64,000 bases of DNA from contig CM046338.1 of NCBI GenBank assembly GCA_025403435.1, positions 17,855,316 through 17,919,315 of the forward strand, in the 5' to 3' direction. This document shows positions 25,525 to 36,600 of the stretch, one piece after another. The notes below the pieces were generated by a model. That model worked only from the letters and a program-made list of their open reading frames with translations. It was not told the DNA's origin and searched no databases. How positions within the stretch are numbered: position 1 is the stretch's first letter; the number at the start of each line of letters is the position of its first letter. This DNA is from Artocarpus heterophyllus (lineage: Eukaryota; Streptophyta; Magnoliopsida; Rosales; Moraceae). The translations under genes were made by a program, and so were the position numbers.

Positions 25525-26914
25525 AAAATGGCTTTTCTTTTACAAACTTCTTTGATCAAGTAGATTGGTTAATATGTGGTGGAAATTAAAGGATTATAAC
25601 TAACATAAATGATCATTCCATATACTCTTTTAAACCAGTAAATTCTCCATGGATTTGTGATATTTGCTAGTGAAGGTCATATTTAAGGCTTTTTTTCACC
25701 TTCTACCTTGTAATTTATAGAGCTACCCTTATCATTTTGATCTGATGAGTCAAAATGAATGGAATATGGAGTAATAAGAATTTGATGCCCTTAAAATTCA
25801 AGGAAAACAATCCAAAAATTACACATAAGATTTATACAGGTTCATGTTCAATTTTCAAACAATGTTAAAATTTCACTATATGAAGAAAAAATTACAAGAA
25901 AAATCACAACCACAAAAAATTCAATTGTATTAATCAGATACTGAAATCGCTAATAGATATAAAAGGCATGTCAACTACAAAACATAGAAAACCTTCCATG
26001 CCAAAAATATAATTAATATGCCTAAAATATACGAAAAAGGGTACATTCAGTATCACAAGTCCTCTATTTTTAAAATTGAGATACTATTGTAATATTATGT
26101 ATAGGTTGAAATTTTTAGATTCAATGTGTAATTACTTCTAGATGGGTTCTACTCTCAGAAGAACTTTCACTTTACTTCAAAAAATAAAAAAGCAAAAAAA
26201 CTATTCCAAAAAAGACTTTTAAAGTTCCATTAGATTTCATTGCCTTTAAGTACCCTTTTTTTCTTACAAAATAGAACTTTTAAAAATGTCGCTCCATAAA
26301 ACGGTTGAAAAGGAAAGGCAAGACCAAATATGCCCATAGTAGCAAATGTAAATCACCTTCATCAATCTTTCAGGAAATTCCGTCTTTTTTTAAAAAAATC
26401 CTTTTCCCTCACTTTTTTAGAAAAGGAAAAGAGATTTTCTCACTCACAAAGCAAGGAAACTCAAGCCTCCAAGACAAGACTTCCAGAAGGTGTCTATTAG
26501 GTGATCATACGATCTTCTTACTTACCAAGGAAAAATAGCCTACCAAAAAATAAAATAAAATAAAACAAAACCATTAATGTTGTGGTCCCAAGGCTACAAG
26601 ATAAGGAAGAAAATATCATCCTTGAGAATGTGTAAGTCATGGTCAAAAAGCCACCAGCTTCCTACCAGAAAGCTTTTATTTTCCTTGTCCCACAATGTCA
26701 TCACTTCTAAATATCATGGCCAAAATTTTTTTTCAAGATTGAACAACTGGGACAAGCAAATTGCTCAATTATAGCTCCAAAATGTCATACTTCTTTGAAA
26801 TCACGAGGACTTTTTGAGCACAGCTTTTATTATTTATGGCAAAGTACAAAATATATACTTCTTAATGGAAATGAGAAGTGAAAGATAGAAATGAGGTTCA
26901 ATTAGAAGTTTACA
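25525..26914. other. Intergenic region between the PPR and receptor kinase genes
   Basis: It contains the PPR 3' end and the receptor kinase promoter. Short frames at 26,305-26,538 and 26,577-26,774 show no family features and have Lys/Ser-rich composition typical of chance frames. Confidence 0.5.
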
Positions 26915-29900
26915 ATGGCAACAATGATATTTTTCTGTTTTTTCTTTGCCTCACTTGTCGTCACAACTTGTTCTGCATTTGTTTGTGAGAACTACAATGA
27001 TTGTCGGACGCTTCTCGAGTTCAAGAAAGGAGTAACAAGCGATCCAGATGGTCATCTGCACGCTTGGAATGAAGCCAATCCCTTCTGCAACTGGACTGGA
27101 ATTACATGCCACCAACATCAGCAAAACCGGGTCGTGGCTCTTCAGCTCAAAGGCATGCGGCTGCAAGGAAGTTTATCCCCTTTTCTATCGAATCTCTCGG
27201 GTCTCACAGAACTTTCACTGCATACCAACAGCTTCTATGGGGAAATCCCAACTTCATTTGGAGAACTGTCACAATTAGTGCACCTCAATCTGAGTTTAAA
27301 TAAGCTTCAAGGTAATATCCCGGTTTCACTACGAGGTTGTCAGAGCTTGAAATTCATTGACCTGTCGAACAACAATCTATCTGGGATCATTCCTGAAGAA
27401 ATTGGTCTGATGAAGAACTTGACATACTTGGCTCTCTCTCATAACAGCTTCAATGGATTCATACCGCCAATTTTGTCTAATTTAACAGAATTGACATGGT
27501 TGGAACTTTCTTTCAACTACTTTACGGGGAAAATTCCAACGGAGCTTGGCGCACTGAAAAAGCTAGAGATTCTGTATCTCCATGTGAACTATCTTGAGGG
27601 GTCAATACCTTCAGCAATAAGTAACTGCACTGCTTTACGTGAAATTTCAATGATCGATAACTCGTTAAGCGGAGAAATCCCTTCAGAGCTGGGTTCCAAG
27701 CTGCAAAACTTGCAGAGTGTGTACCTTTCAGTAAACAAGCTTTCTGGGAAAATTCCAGTGACACTTTCCAATCTTTCTCAGCTGATTTTGCTTGATCTAA
27801 GCATAAATAAACTCAAGGGGGAAGTTCCTCTAGAGCTGGGAAAGCTAAAAAACCTAGAGAATCTTTACCTTCACTCCAATGACTTGGACAGTGGATCTGA
27901 TAATTCTTCTCTCAATTTCTTAACAGCACTCGCAAACTGTTCACGTCTAAAGAAATTGAACATGCGTTCGTGTTTTTTTGCCGGGAAGCTGCCAGACTCC
28001 GTTGGTGATCTTTCAAAAGAGCTGTATTACTTCAATCTCAGGAGTAACCTCATAACAGGAAATGTACCTGAGGGCATTGGGAATTTGAGCAGCCTGGTGA
28101 CTTTGGAATTGGGGGGCAACCTTTTGGAGGGAAATCTTCCGACAACTTTTGGAAAACTTGGCCAATTGCAAAGGCTAAACCTGGGGCAGAACAGACTCTC
28201 TGGAGAAATTCCAGGTGAAATTGGGAAGATGGCTAATCTTGGATCACTGAATTTGTCAGACAATTTGATTAGCGGGCCGATTCCTCCTTCACTTTGTAAC
28301 ACCCCGCCATTAAGGTATCTCTACTTGTCTCATAACAGACTATCAACAAATATTCCCATTAAGCTCACACGATGTTCTCTTTTGATGGTGCTTGATTTAT
28401 CTTACAACCACTTGCAAGGGCCTGTTCCTTCACAGATTGGCCAACTTTCAAACTTAGCTCTCTCACTTAACCTGTCGAACAACAATTTCGATGGACATAT
28501 ACCTGAAACTATTGGAAATCTGATACAATTGGAGGCCATTGACCTTTCCCATAATAACTTTTCTGGTGTCATACCAAGTTCAATTGGAGGCTGCATTTCT
28601 TTGGAGTATCTGAACTTCTCCAGCAACATGCTTCAAGGTCCTCTTCCCGAGTCACTTCAAGTAATCAAATATCTCATAAGTCTGGACTTGAGTCATAATC
28701 AATTGAATGGAACTGTTCCAGCATGGATAGGAGACAAGAAGATGATCAAGACTCTTAATCTGTCCTTCAACAGATTATTTGGAGAGGTTCCAAAGTCCGG
28801 AAGGTTTGGAAATTTTAGTGCAAGCTCATTTGTGGGGAATGCAGGGTTATGTGGTGGCTATTTGGAACTGGATCTTCATCCATGTGAAGTTCAGAAACAG
28901 AAAAACAAGATAAATAAGAAAGCGTTGCTTGTGGTCTTAGCAGTCATACCAAGTTGTGTTGTTTTTCTGTCGGCTGCTATAGTTGTTCACCGCTTTTTCT
29001 TTAAGAAAAGCAGTAACAAAGAAGAGTCTTCGATGTTAAGAGCATTCTCAGGCATTCATGAATTCTCAAGCACTCCTTGGACCAGAAGTTACACTCAAAG
29101 GGAACTTGAGATTGCGACATCTATGTTTAATGAGGCTAATCTTCTGGGAAGAGGAAGCTTTGGATCGGTCTATAAAGCTGTAATAGATGATGGAAGAACT
29201 ATTGTTGCGGTGAAGGTTTTTGATGAAGGTTCTTGTCACAGTTACAAAAGCTTACAGAGGGAGTGTGAAATATTGTCTGAAATCAGGCACAGAAATCTGC
29301 TCAGAATCATGGGATCTTCCTGGAATTCAGGTTTCAAGGCTCTTGTGCTCGAGTTTATGCCGAATGGGAATTTGGAACAACATCTGTACCCCGGTGGATT
29401 AGAGGAAGGTCCTTGTAAGTTGACATTGGAGGAAAGAATGTCAATAGCTATAGACGTTGCCAATGGCTTGGAGTATCTTCAAGAGGGTTGTCCAACTCAA
29501 GTTGTACATTGTGATCTGAAGCCGCAAAATGTGCTTCTCAATTATGACATGGTGGCTCGTATTGCAGATTTTGGCATCGGAAAGCTTCTTTTGGATAGAC
29601 CAAATGAACAGTCTGTCACGACAGGTTTTCTAAGAGGGACAGTTGGTTATATTCCTCCAGGTAGCATCTAACTAGGTCACTGAAATTTGGAATAAGTACA
29701 TAAAACTTCCTACTGTTTTATTGAAACGTTGCTTCTTACTCTATATTTTTAGGAATTCCATTATAAATCCCTTGTGTTTTTTAATTCATGTTAAAAACCT
29801 CCCATTTGTTGTGTTCTAGTCAAAGTTTCAGTGCAAAAAGATAGTGTTAAGCTTCATCAAGAATATTTGTTGTTTGCAGTTCCAGATGGGATTTGATTAA

Positions 29901-30560
29901 ACTTTGAAGCCAAATAATCCACATTAGGATTCGGAATAACTCATATATGGAAGCTGACAACTTAACCTCACCGAACTACTAAAACTTACAACAACAAAAT
30001 GTTCATTGTTTCGTTTCTTACTTTTAGTGTCTATTTAAGCATGGTTTTTATGCAGATTAGTACTACATTCTTTGTTTTCTTTTTTTTTTTTGAATTTGTT
30101 TCTGGCAAGAATAACAACACCAAAAACTTTGATTCTAAATGTAATAAGAATTTGTGCTACTTGTGAAACAGAATATGGGCAGGGGATAAAGGTATCAGCT
30201 AAAGGAGATATATACAGCTACGGCGTTATGCTACTTGAGATGATCACAAGAAAAAGACCCACAAGCAGTATGTTCTCAGATGGGCTTCATCTGAGGAAAT
30301 GGGTGATTTCTTCGCTTCCAAACAACATTTTGGATGTTGTTGACACAACACTGAAGCAGCAGGCAAGGCTGGGAGGGGGTATGGAGAGGCTTGAGAAATG
30401 TTGCATTCAAGTGTTGGATGTTGCATTGATGTGCACACAAGACAAGTCACAAGACCGACCCTTAATGTCTTCCGTTGTGCGAATGTTGTCGAACATTTTG
30501 AAAGAGTTGAGATTTGAAGCTCCAAATGGTAAGCAACAGAAAGGATCATTAAGAGAGTGA
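26915..30560 (+). CDS. LRR receptor-like kinase, subfamily XII type, non-RD, 1,044 aa
   Basis: Exons 26915-29660 and 30172-30560 are joined by a 511-bp GT-AG intron inside the kinase domain, a position common in this subfamily. A signal peptide (about residues 1-22) is followed by a capping domain with paired Cys, about twenty extracellular LRRs (about 75-640), a transmembrane segment (about 669-691) and a Ser/Thr kinase. Kinase residues: G-loop GRGSFGSV (745-752), Lys767, HCD at 865-867 and DFG at 885-887. Cys replaces Arg before the catalytic Asp, which makes it non-RD, the type linked to pattern-triggered immunity (FLS2, EFR, XA21). Exon 2 supplies EYGQG and the C-lobe. All key residues are present, so it should be active. 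The ligand is unknown. A broken tandem copy lies 1.4 kb downstream. Confidence 0.93.
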
Positions 30561-30739
30561 AGAAATAACTGGGCTAGCCAAAGAAACACACAAGAGTTGT
30601 TTGGCTGCTTCTCTTTATATAAGTGCCCCTTAAATCAAGTTTGGTCCAATTGAGGAAGAATTCATTTAACAGTATGACTTGTATTCATCTTCGTCCTTGT
30701 GGTTTAAGAAGTCGTTCCTTAGTTTTGTTTTGTTATCAC

Positions 30740-30745
30740 AATAAA
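30740..30745 (+). terminator. Candidate polyadenylation signal of the receptor kinase gene
   Basis: AATAAA occurs 180 bp after the stop codon, in a plausible 3' UTR that runs into A-rich DNA near 30,835. The assignment is positional. Confidence 0.4.
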
Positions 30746-31942
30746 TGAACCATGTACTTTCTTTATGTAAAAACAAGTATTGATTGTATAACTGTCTAAA
30801 CTGAAATACAGGAAAGTGAATTCATACTGAAATTAAAAAAAAAAAAAAAGTGAAGTGGTACTTACAAAACGACATTGTTTCTTCAACATCATCAAACTTC
30901 TTACATTATTGAAGTTTACAATAAAGAAAAATGAATGATAGAAGTCCAAGCCAAAAAAAAAAAAAAAAGACTTCCAACTGGATTTCCCAAATGCCAGCAT
31001 ATATTATGGCCATAATGAGAGGAAAAACATAATTTGAAGAATATAATATTGTAAGTGGTTGGAAGCTTTATGTCATCAAACCAGTAAGCATTTATGCAGT
31101 GAAAAATTTTGGCCGAGTCATCCGCAGTGGGAAATGCTTTTGTGCCAAAAAAAAAAAAAGAACTATTGCCAAATAAATTTTCATTCAAAGCAGAAGCAAA
31201 CAGACGCAGTTTATAAATTCTATAGGGTGTAGTTATATCTTTGTCCCTGGCAGCCCCAAATTCAAGTGCAAATTGGCTAACATGAAAGTGTTTATATCAA
31301 CTTGAAAACAAAAATCACAAGCAAAAGACATGGACTCATGTTAATGATTTTTCCTTTTTTTTTTAAGCTAAACATACCTTTTTTTAAAAATCTTTGGGGG
31401 GTCAAACTTTCAAGGCTTTTTTCTTTGTTTTTAACTTTTTCATTCGCTCGTATACTAAGAAAGGCAGAACTTGGCTACATGTAGCAAAATGTGAAAGAAG
31501 GTAACATTCCAAAAAAAAAAAAAAAAAGAAAGAAATATATTAAAGATCCTTATAAACAAGTACATGATATAATATCAACTATTTATACCAGTCCCATTAA
31601 TTATCCAAGTCCAAAACATGTACCAGAAGAGGAACATAAATGAAGTGGTTCAAAGAACTAGTCATTTCTAAATCCACTCTCGTGTCCTGCTCAGCCTTGT
31701 TGTGCCAGAAAGTCTCTTCTATTTATCTCCAGTTGTCTATCTTTTGTCAATATGTATAAAAAACTGAACAACCAAAGAATCACTAATATTCTTCTTGATA
31801 CTCAAAAATACACTTAAGAAATAAAATAAAATAAAATAAAATAAAGAAGAAGAAAAACTACACCATGTACTATGTAAGCACTCAACTAAATATATCTCGG
31901 TGTTATGTCCAAAATTCAGAGAGAAAGAGGAGGAGAGAAAAA
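30746..31942. other. Spacer between the receptor kinase and its pseudogene copy
   Basis: AT-rich with several poly(A)/poly(T) tracts and an (AAAAT)n run near 31,821-31,845. No gene recognised. Confidence 0.5.
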
Positions 31943-33300
31943 ATGGGGTATGATCAGAAGTGTGTAATGACAAGGATATTGTGTTTTTGCTTTTTCTTAC
32001 TTTTTGCACCATATGGTACTTCAACTTTTCTTTGTGAGAACTACAATGACTGCAAGGCACTTCTCAAGCTCAAGAATGGCATTACAAGTGATCCGAAAGG
32101 CCATCTTCAAGACTGGAACGAGGCAAATCCGTTCTGCAACTGGACCGGCAACACATGTCATGAACACGTCAAAAATCGGGTTGTTGCTCTCAAACTCGTA
32201 GGCATGGGATTGCATGGAAGTTTCACACCATTTCTTTCCAATCTTTCCCTTCTCACCAAACTTTCACTGCACACCAACAGCTTCTATGGAGAAATCCCAT
32301 CTTCTTTTGGTGAACTTTCGGAACTAGTACATCTCAATCTGAGTGAAAATAACCGTCAAGGTAAAATCCCCGCTTCACTGAGGTTGTCGGAGCTTGAAAT
32401 TCATGAATTTGACTGGCAACAATCTCTCTGGAATTGCTGAGGGAATTGGGCTGATGAAGAACTTGACATACTTATCTCTCACGGTTAATAACCTCACAGG
32501 TTCCGTACCCCCATTTCTATCAAATTTGACAGAATAGACAAGACTAGAACTGTCTTACAATTACTTTACGGGGAAAATCCCGGCAGAGCTCGGAGAATTG
32601 AAAAAGTTGAAGATTATGTTTCTCCATGTGAACTACCTTGAGGGGTCAATACCTTCTGCACTAAGTAACTGCACTGCTTTGGGTGAGATTTGGTTGATCT
32701 GTAACCAGTTAAGCGGAGAATTCCCAATCGAGCTTGATTTAAAATTGCAAAATTTACAGACATTGTACCTTCAAACAAACAAGATTTCAGGGAAAATTCC
32801 AGTGAACATCTCCAATCTTTCTCAGCTGACATTACTTGATCTAAGCATGAATAAACTTAAAAGGTGAAGTTCCAAAAGAATTAGGAATGCTAGAAAACCT
32901 CGAGATTCTTTACCTCCATTCCAATGACCTGATAAGCGGCTCTGATAATTCTTCTCTTGGTTTCTTAACATCTCTCACAAACTGTTCATATCTGAAGAAG
33001 CTGCACCTGGCCTCGTGTCTGTTTGCCAGAAAGCTTCCAGATTCTGTTGGTGATCTTTCAAAAGAGCTCCTTTACTTGAACATAAGGGACAGCAGCATAT
33101 CAGGAAAAATACCAGAGACTATCAGTAACTTGAGCAGCCTTGTGGACATCGAATTGGGGTACAACTTTTTCGATGGGAAGCTTCCTGCGGCTCTTGGAAA
33201 GCTTGAACAACTGCAAAGGCTAAGCTTGGGGAAAAACAGGTTGCACGGGCAGATTCCAAATGACAGGGAAGATGTCTAATCTTCGATTACTTGATCTTAA
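31943..33300 (+). pseudogene. Decayed tandem copy of the LRR receptor kinase
   Basis: The first 140 or so codons (MGYDQKC...) keep a signal peptide, the capping domain and early LRRs, and closely follow the gene at 26,915. It is then broken four times. A small deletion and rearrangement shifts the frame near 32,378-32,405. An in-frame TAG stands at 32,535-32,537 where the intact gene has Leu. A one-base insertion near 32,858 leads to TGA at 32,865-32,867. Homology ends near 33,300 inside the LRR region. No transmembrane or kinase part remains. The truncated N-terminal frame could still give a secreted LRR fragment, but nothing here shows that it does. Confidence 0.88.
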
Positions 33301-33320
33301 TAAAATTTTTATTAAAGTTT

Positions 33321-33443
33321 AGGGACCGTTTGGTTCAAGTATTTAAATAAAGTATTTGAATAAAGATTTAAATTTTTGTGAGAAAAAATACTGTAGTAAA
33401 ATAATTCAAACCGTGATTTAAATATCGAAACAAACAGACCCTT
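33321..33443. mobile_element. Short MITE of 123 bp
   Basis: The ends AGGGACCGTTTGGTTC and CGAAACAAACAGACCCTT are imperfectly inverted, with an AT-rich centre. The AGGGACCGTTTGG terminus is common in plant hAT-type MITEs. The target duplication is not clear. It sits 20 bp past the end of the receptor pseudogene. Confidence 0.6.
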
Positions 33444-33733
33444 AATTTATTACTGATATCAGATAAACTTAAGTTTAAGTTTATCATTGATAAATAGTCA
33501 TTTATTTAATTTAAAAAAATTATAATTATTTATTTTAAAAGTTTTTTAAAAAACCTATTTACTTTTATATCTTAAGATTTTAAGAGTCATTTTGGTTAAG
33601 AAAAAAATGATTTAACATCTAAAATACCTTTATGCTTTGCCTAACTACTACTTTTTCCCCCTCATCATGCAAGTGTCTAAAACAATCTTGTGTTTTTGAA
33701 GTCACGCTCAAAATACTTTAAAAACAATGAAAA

Positions 33734-36419
33734 ATTGTACAAATACCGCCACATAATAAATAATGTTAATTACTTTGAAATTAAGAAGTCAATTGCAGAT
33801 ACGATAAAAGGACTAAACTATCCCTAAAAGTAAGAAAACCAAACCGGAATCAAAATATCAGATATACTTTCTCTCTCATCCCCTTCCTAGTCTCTTTCTC
33901 TCTCCTCCTTGCGTCCTTCTTTCTTTCTCTCTTCTCTTCTTGATAGCGGATCACTATTGCTGGAGATCTTGGACAAAACTATGACGGCTTCAACGTCGCA
34001 AAGCTCGCACGGCATTGGAAGAATCGGCATCGGAGAAGCTGCAGACCTCATGATCTTCGGTAGGGGCTGACAGTCCTATGGTCGCAATAAGAGATCCTCC
34101 GAAATTCGAAGTGGTGCGAGATTGTCCTGTCCGTCGCCATCGACAAAGATGTGGTGGCGACAGCAAGCTCTAAGCTTCGGTAGGGCCGTTGCGTTGGTTG
34201 TGCATTGGCGACCACTTCGGAGCGTAGCCGGAACATAAGGTAGAAATTAGATCCGCACTAACTAATTATTAATGTTTGGAAATTGTGTAGATTTTAAGGT
34301 TGCAGTTCTTTATTTTTCATTTTTTTCGTTTTTGATGTGGTAAAATAGAAGAAAAAAGAGAAGGAAAATTTTTTTATTTTATGTCTTTTTTATTTTTTTG
34401 TATTTTATGAGTTTTCCTTTTTTAAATTTTTTTATGTTGTAATTGTTCTATCCTGTTGTGGTTGCATTTTTTGATCCCCAACGACGTCGTCGGTGATGTT
34501 TGTAAATTTTTAAATTTAATGTAAATATAATATTTACATGATAATATAATATTATTAAAATAATATTGTATTTTTTGACCATTAGTGGTCCCATGAAATC
34601 TACTTTGAATTTTTGCATTTACAGAGTAATATAGTATTATGAGAATAATACTGTATTTCTCGGCCACTGTTGGTCTGAAGAAGTTGTCGGTGAATTTTTG
34701 TATTTATACGGTAATGCAGTATTATCAGAGTAACACTATATTTCTTGGCCGCGCGGTAGTCCAATGAGGTCAATGTTGAATTTTTTATATTTACATGGAA
34801 ATACAATACTATGAGAGTGATGCTACATTTCCCAGCCATCAGCGCTCAGGCAAAGTTATTGTTGAATTTTTATATTTATATAGTAATACAGTATTATAAG
34901 AATAATATTATAAGAATAATGTTGCATTTTCTGGCGGCCAACAGTTAGACAAAGTCGCGGGTCTATTTTTGTATTTACACGATAATATAGTATTTCAAAT
35001 AAAGTATTGTATTTCTTAGCCACCGATTGTCTGTGCGAAGTCGCGGGTAAATTTTTGTATTTACAAGTTAATACTGTATTTCAAGTGAAATATTGTATTT
35101 TTCGACCGCCAGTGAATTTTTGTATTTACACGGTAATGCAGTATTATCAGAGTAACATTATATTTCTTGGTCGCGCGGTAGTCCAGTGAAGTTAATGTTG
35201 AATTTTATATTTACGTGAAAATACAATATTATGAGGGTAATGTTGTATTTTTATATTTATATAGTAATATAGTATTACAAGAATAATGTTGCATTTTCTA
35301 GCGGCCAACAGTCAGACAAAGTCGCGGGTCTATTTTTGTATCTACACGATAATACAGTTTTTCAAATAAAGTATTGTATTTCCTAGCCACCGATTGTCTG
35401 CGTGAAGTCACAGGTAAATTTTTGTATTTACAAGCTAATATTGTATTTCAAGTAAAATATTATATTTTTGGACTGTCGGTGAATTTTTGTATTACACTCT
35501 AAATACAGTATTGCTCAATAAACATTATATTTCTCGACCATCGATAGTCTGATAAAGTTGTCAGTAAATATTTGTACTTACACAATAATATTGTATTTCA
35601 AGTGAAATACTATATTTCTCAACCGTCAAAGGTTCGACAAAGTTGTTGGTGAATTTTTGTATTTACATAATAAATAATGTATTTCTCGGCCACCGGTGGT
35701 CCGACAAAGTTGCCGGTGAATTTTTATATCTACACAGTAAATACAATATTTCTATGCTACCGACGGTCTGGCGATGTCACTAGTGAATTTTTTTTTTTTC
35801 ATGATAAATACAGTTTTTTCTGATAAAATATTGTATTTATACGGTTATTGACGGTTTGACGAAGTTACTGGTGAATTTTTTTATTTACACGATAAATACG
35901 GTATTTATTTGTAAATTTTGTATTTCTCGATTGATGGAGGTGTCGGCAAAAGAGGTGGAAATATAAAAGATAAAAAGACGATGGTATTTTTAAATTTTTG
36001 TTTTTAATTTCTCATAATATATTATTTATTACATTTTAAAACTATACGATCTTATTTACTAAGAGTTAGTTTAAATATATTATTTTGCTTAAATTTTTAA
36101 AATTTCAAAATTATCCTTTCAATTGAATACAATTTTAAATATTACTTAACTAAAAATTTAAATAAAAAATAATTTAAAATGTTTAAATATATATATATAT
36201 ATATATATATTCCAATTATTTTTAAATTTAATATACTAAGATTAATTTTATCTAATATTTTGTTTAAAAATGTTTTAAAGTGCATTTTATAAAAATTAAA
36301 TTACATTTTATAGAAATTAGGCAGTGTAATATTATTTTTTAAAAAAAAAATTAACAGTTTCAAGGGTATTTTGATTACAATTTCAAAAACACTCTAGATG
36401 GTTTCGGTATTTGTACAAT
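33734..36419. mobile_element. Putative terminal-inverted-repeat element carrying a tandem array
   Basis: The 15-nt word ATTGTACAAATACCG begins at 33,734, and its exact complement ends at 36,419. Inside the left end, a CT-rich leader-like stretch (33,870-33,945) and a GC-richer patch (33,950-34,220) look like a captured gene 5' end but match nothing I know. A tandem array fills 34,480-35,960, and a (TA)n run lies at 36,187-36,210. No transposase is present. A non-autonomous Mutator-like element is possible, but I could not find a target duplication. Confidence 0.4.
34480..35960. repeat. Degenerate minisatellite array, about 17 units of 65-97 bp
   Basis: Each unit opens with GTGAATTTTTGTATTTACAC or a variant, continues with AATACAGTATT and ATTGTATTTC, and ends in a CGGCCACCGGTGGTC-like GC patch. 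Openings occur near 34,608, 34,691, 34,777, 34,864, 34,961, 35,046, 35,112, 35,198, 35,326, 35,412, 35,479, 35,560, 35,648, 35,715, 35,786 and 35,870. A higher-order copy is visible: 34,691-35,100 resembles 35,112-35,475, with about one half-unit lost. Confidence 0.8.
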
Positions 36420-36600
36420 AAAAAGGAAAAAAAAAAGTTTTTAAACAAAACATAAGAGTTGTTATGTTTTGGATATTTTATTTTTTTCTCAAAAGAAATT
36501 CCGCGTTAATTGGAAAAAAAAAAAATGCCTCATAACTGAATAAACTTTCGCACATCGGGAAGTAACTATTTGCAGAGGCAGAGCTTCGGCGATACTAGAC

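Noticed and set aside
31865..31942. Upstream in-frame ATG of the receptor pseudogene
   Set aside because: The signal-peptide-like start at 31,943 aligns better with the intact gene; the upstream part is unrelated 5' sequence.
34480..35960. Considered as a CRISPR-like array
   Set aside because: Repeats are contiguous and degenerate without unique spacers, in a plant nuclear context with no cas genes.
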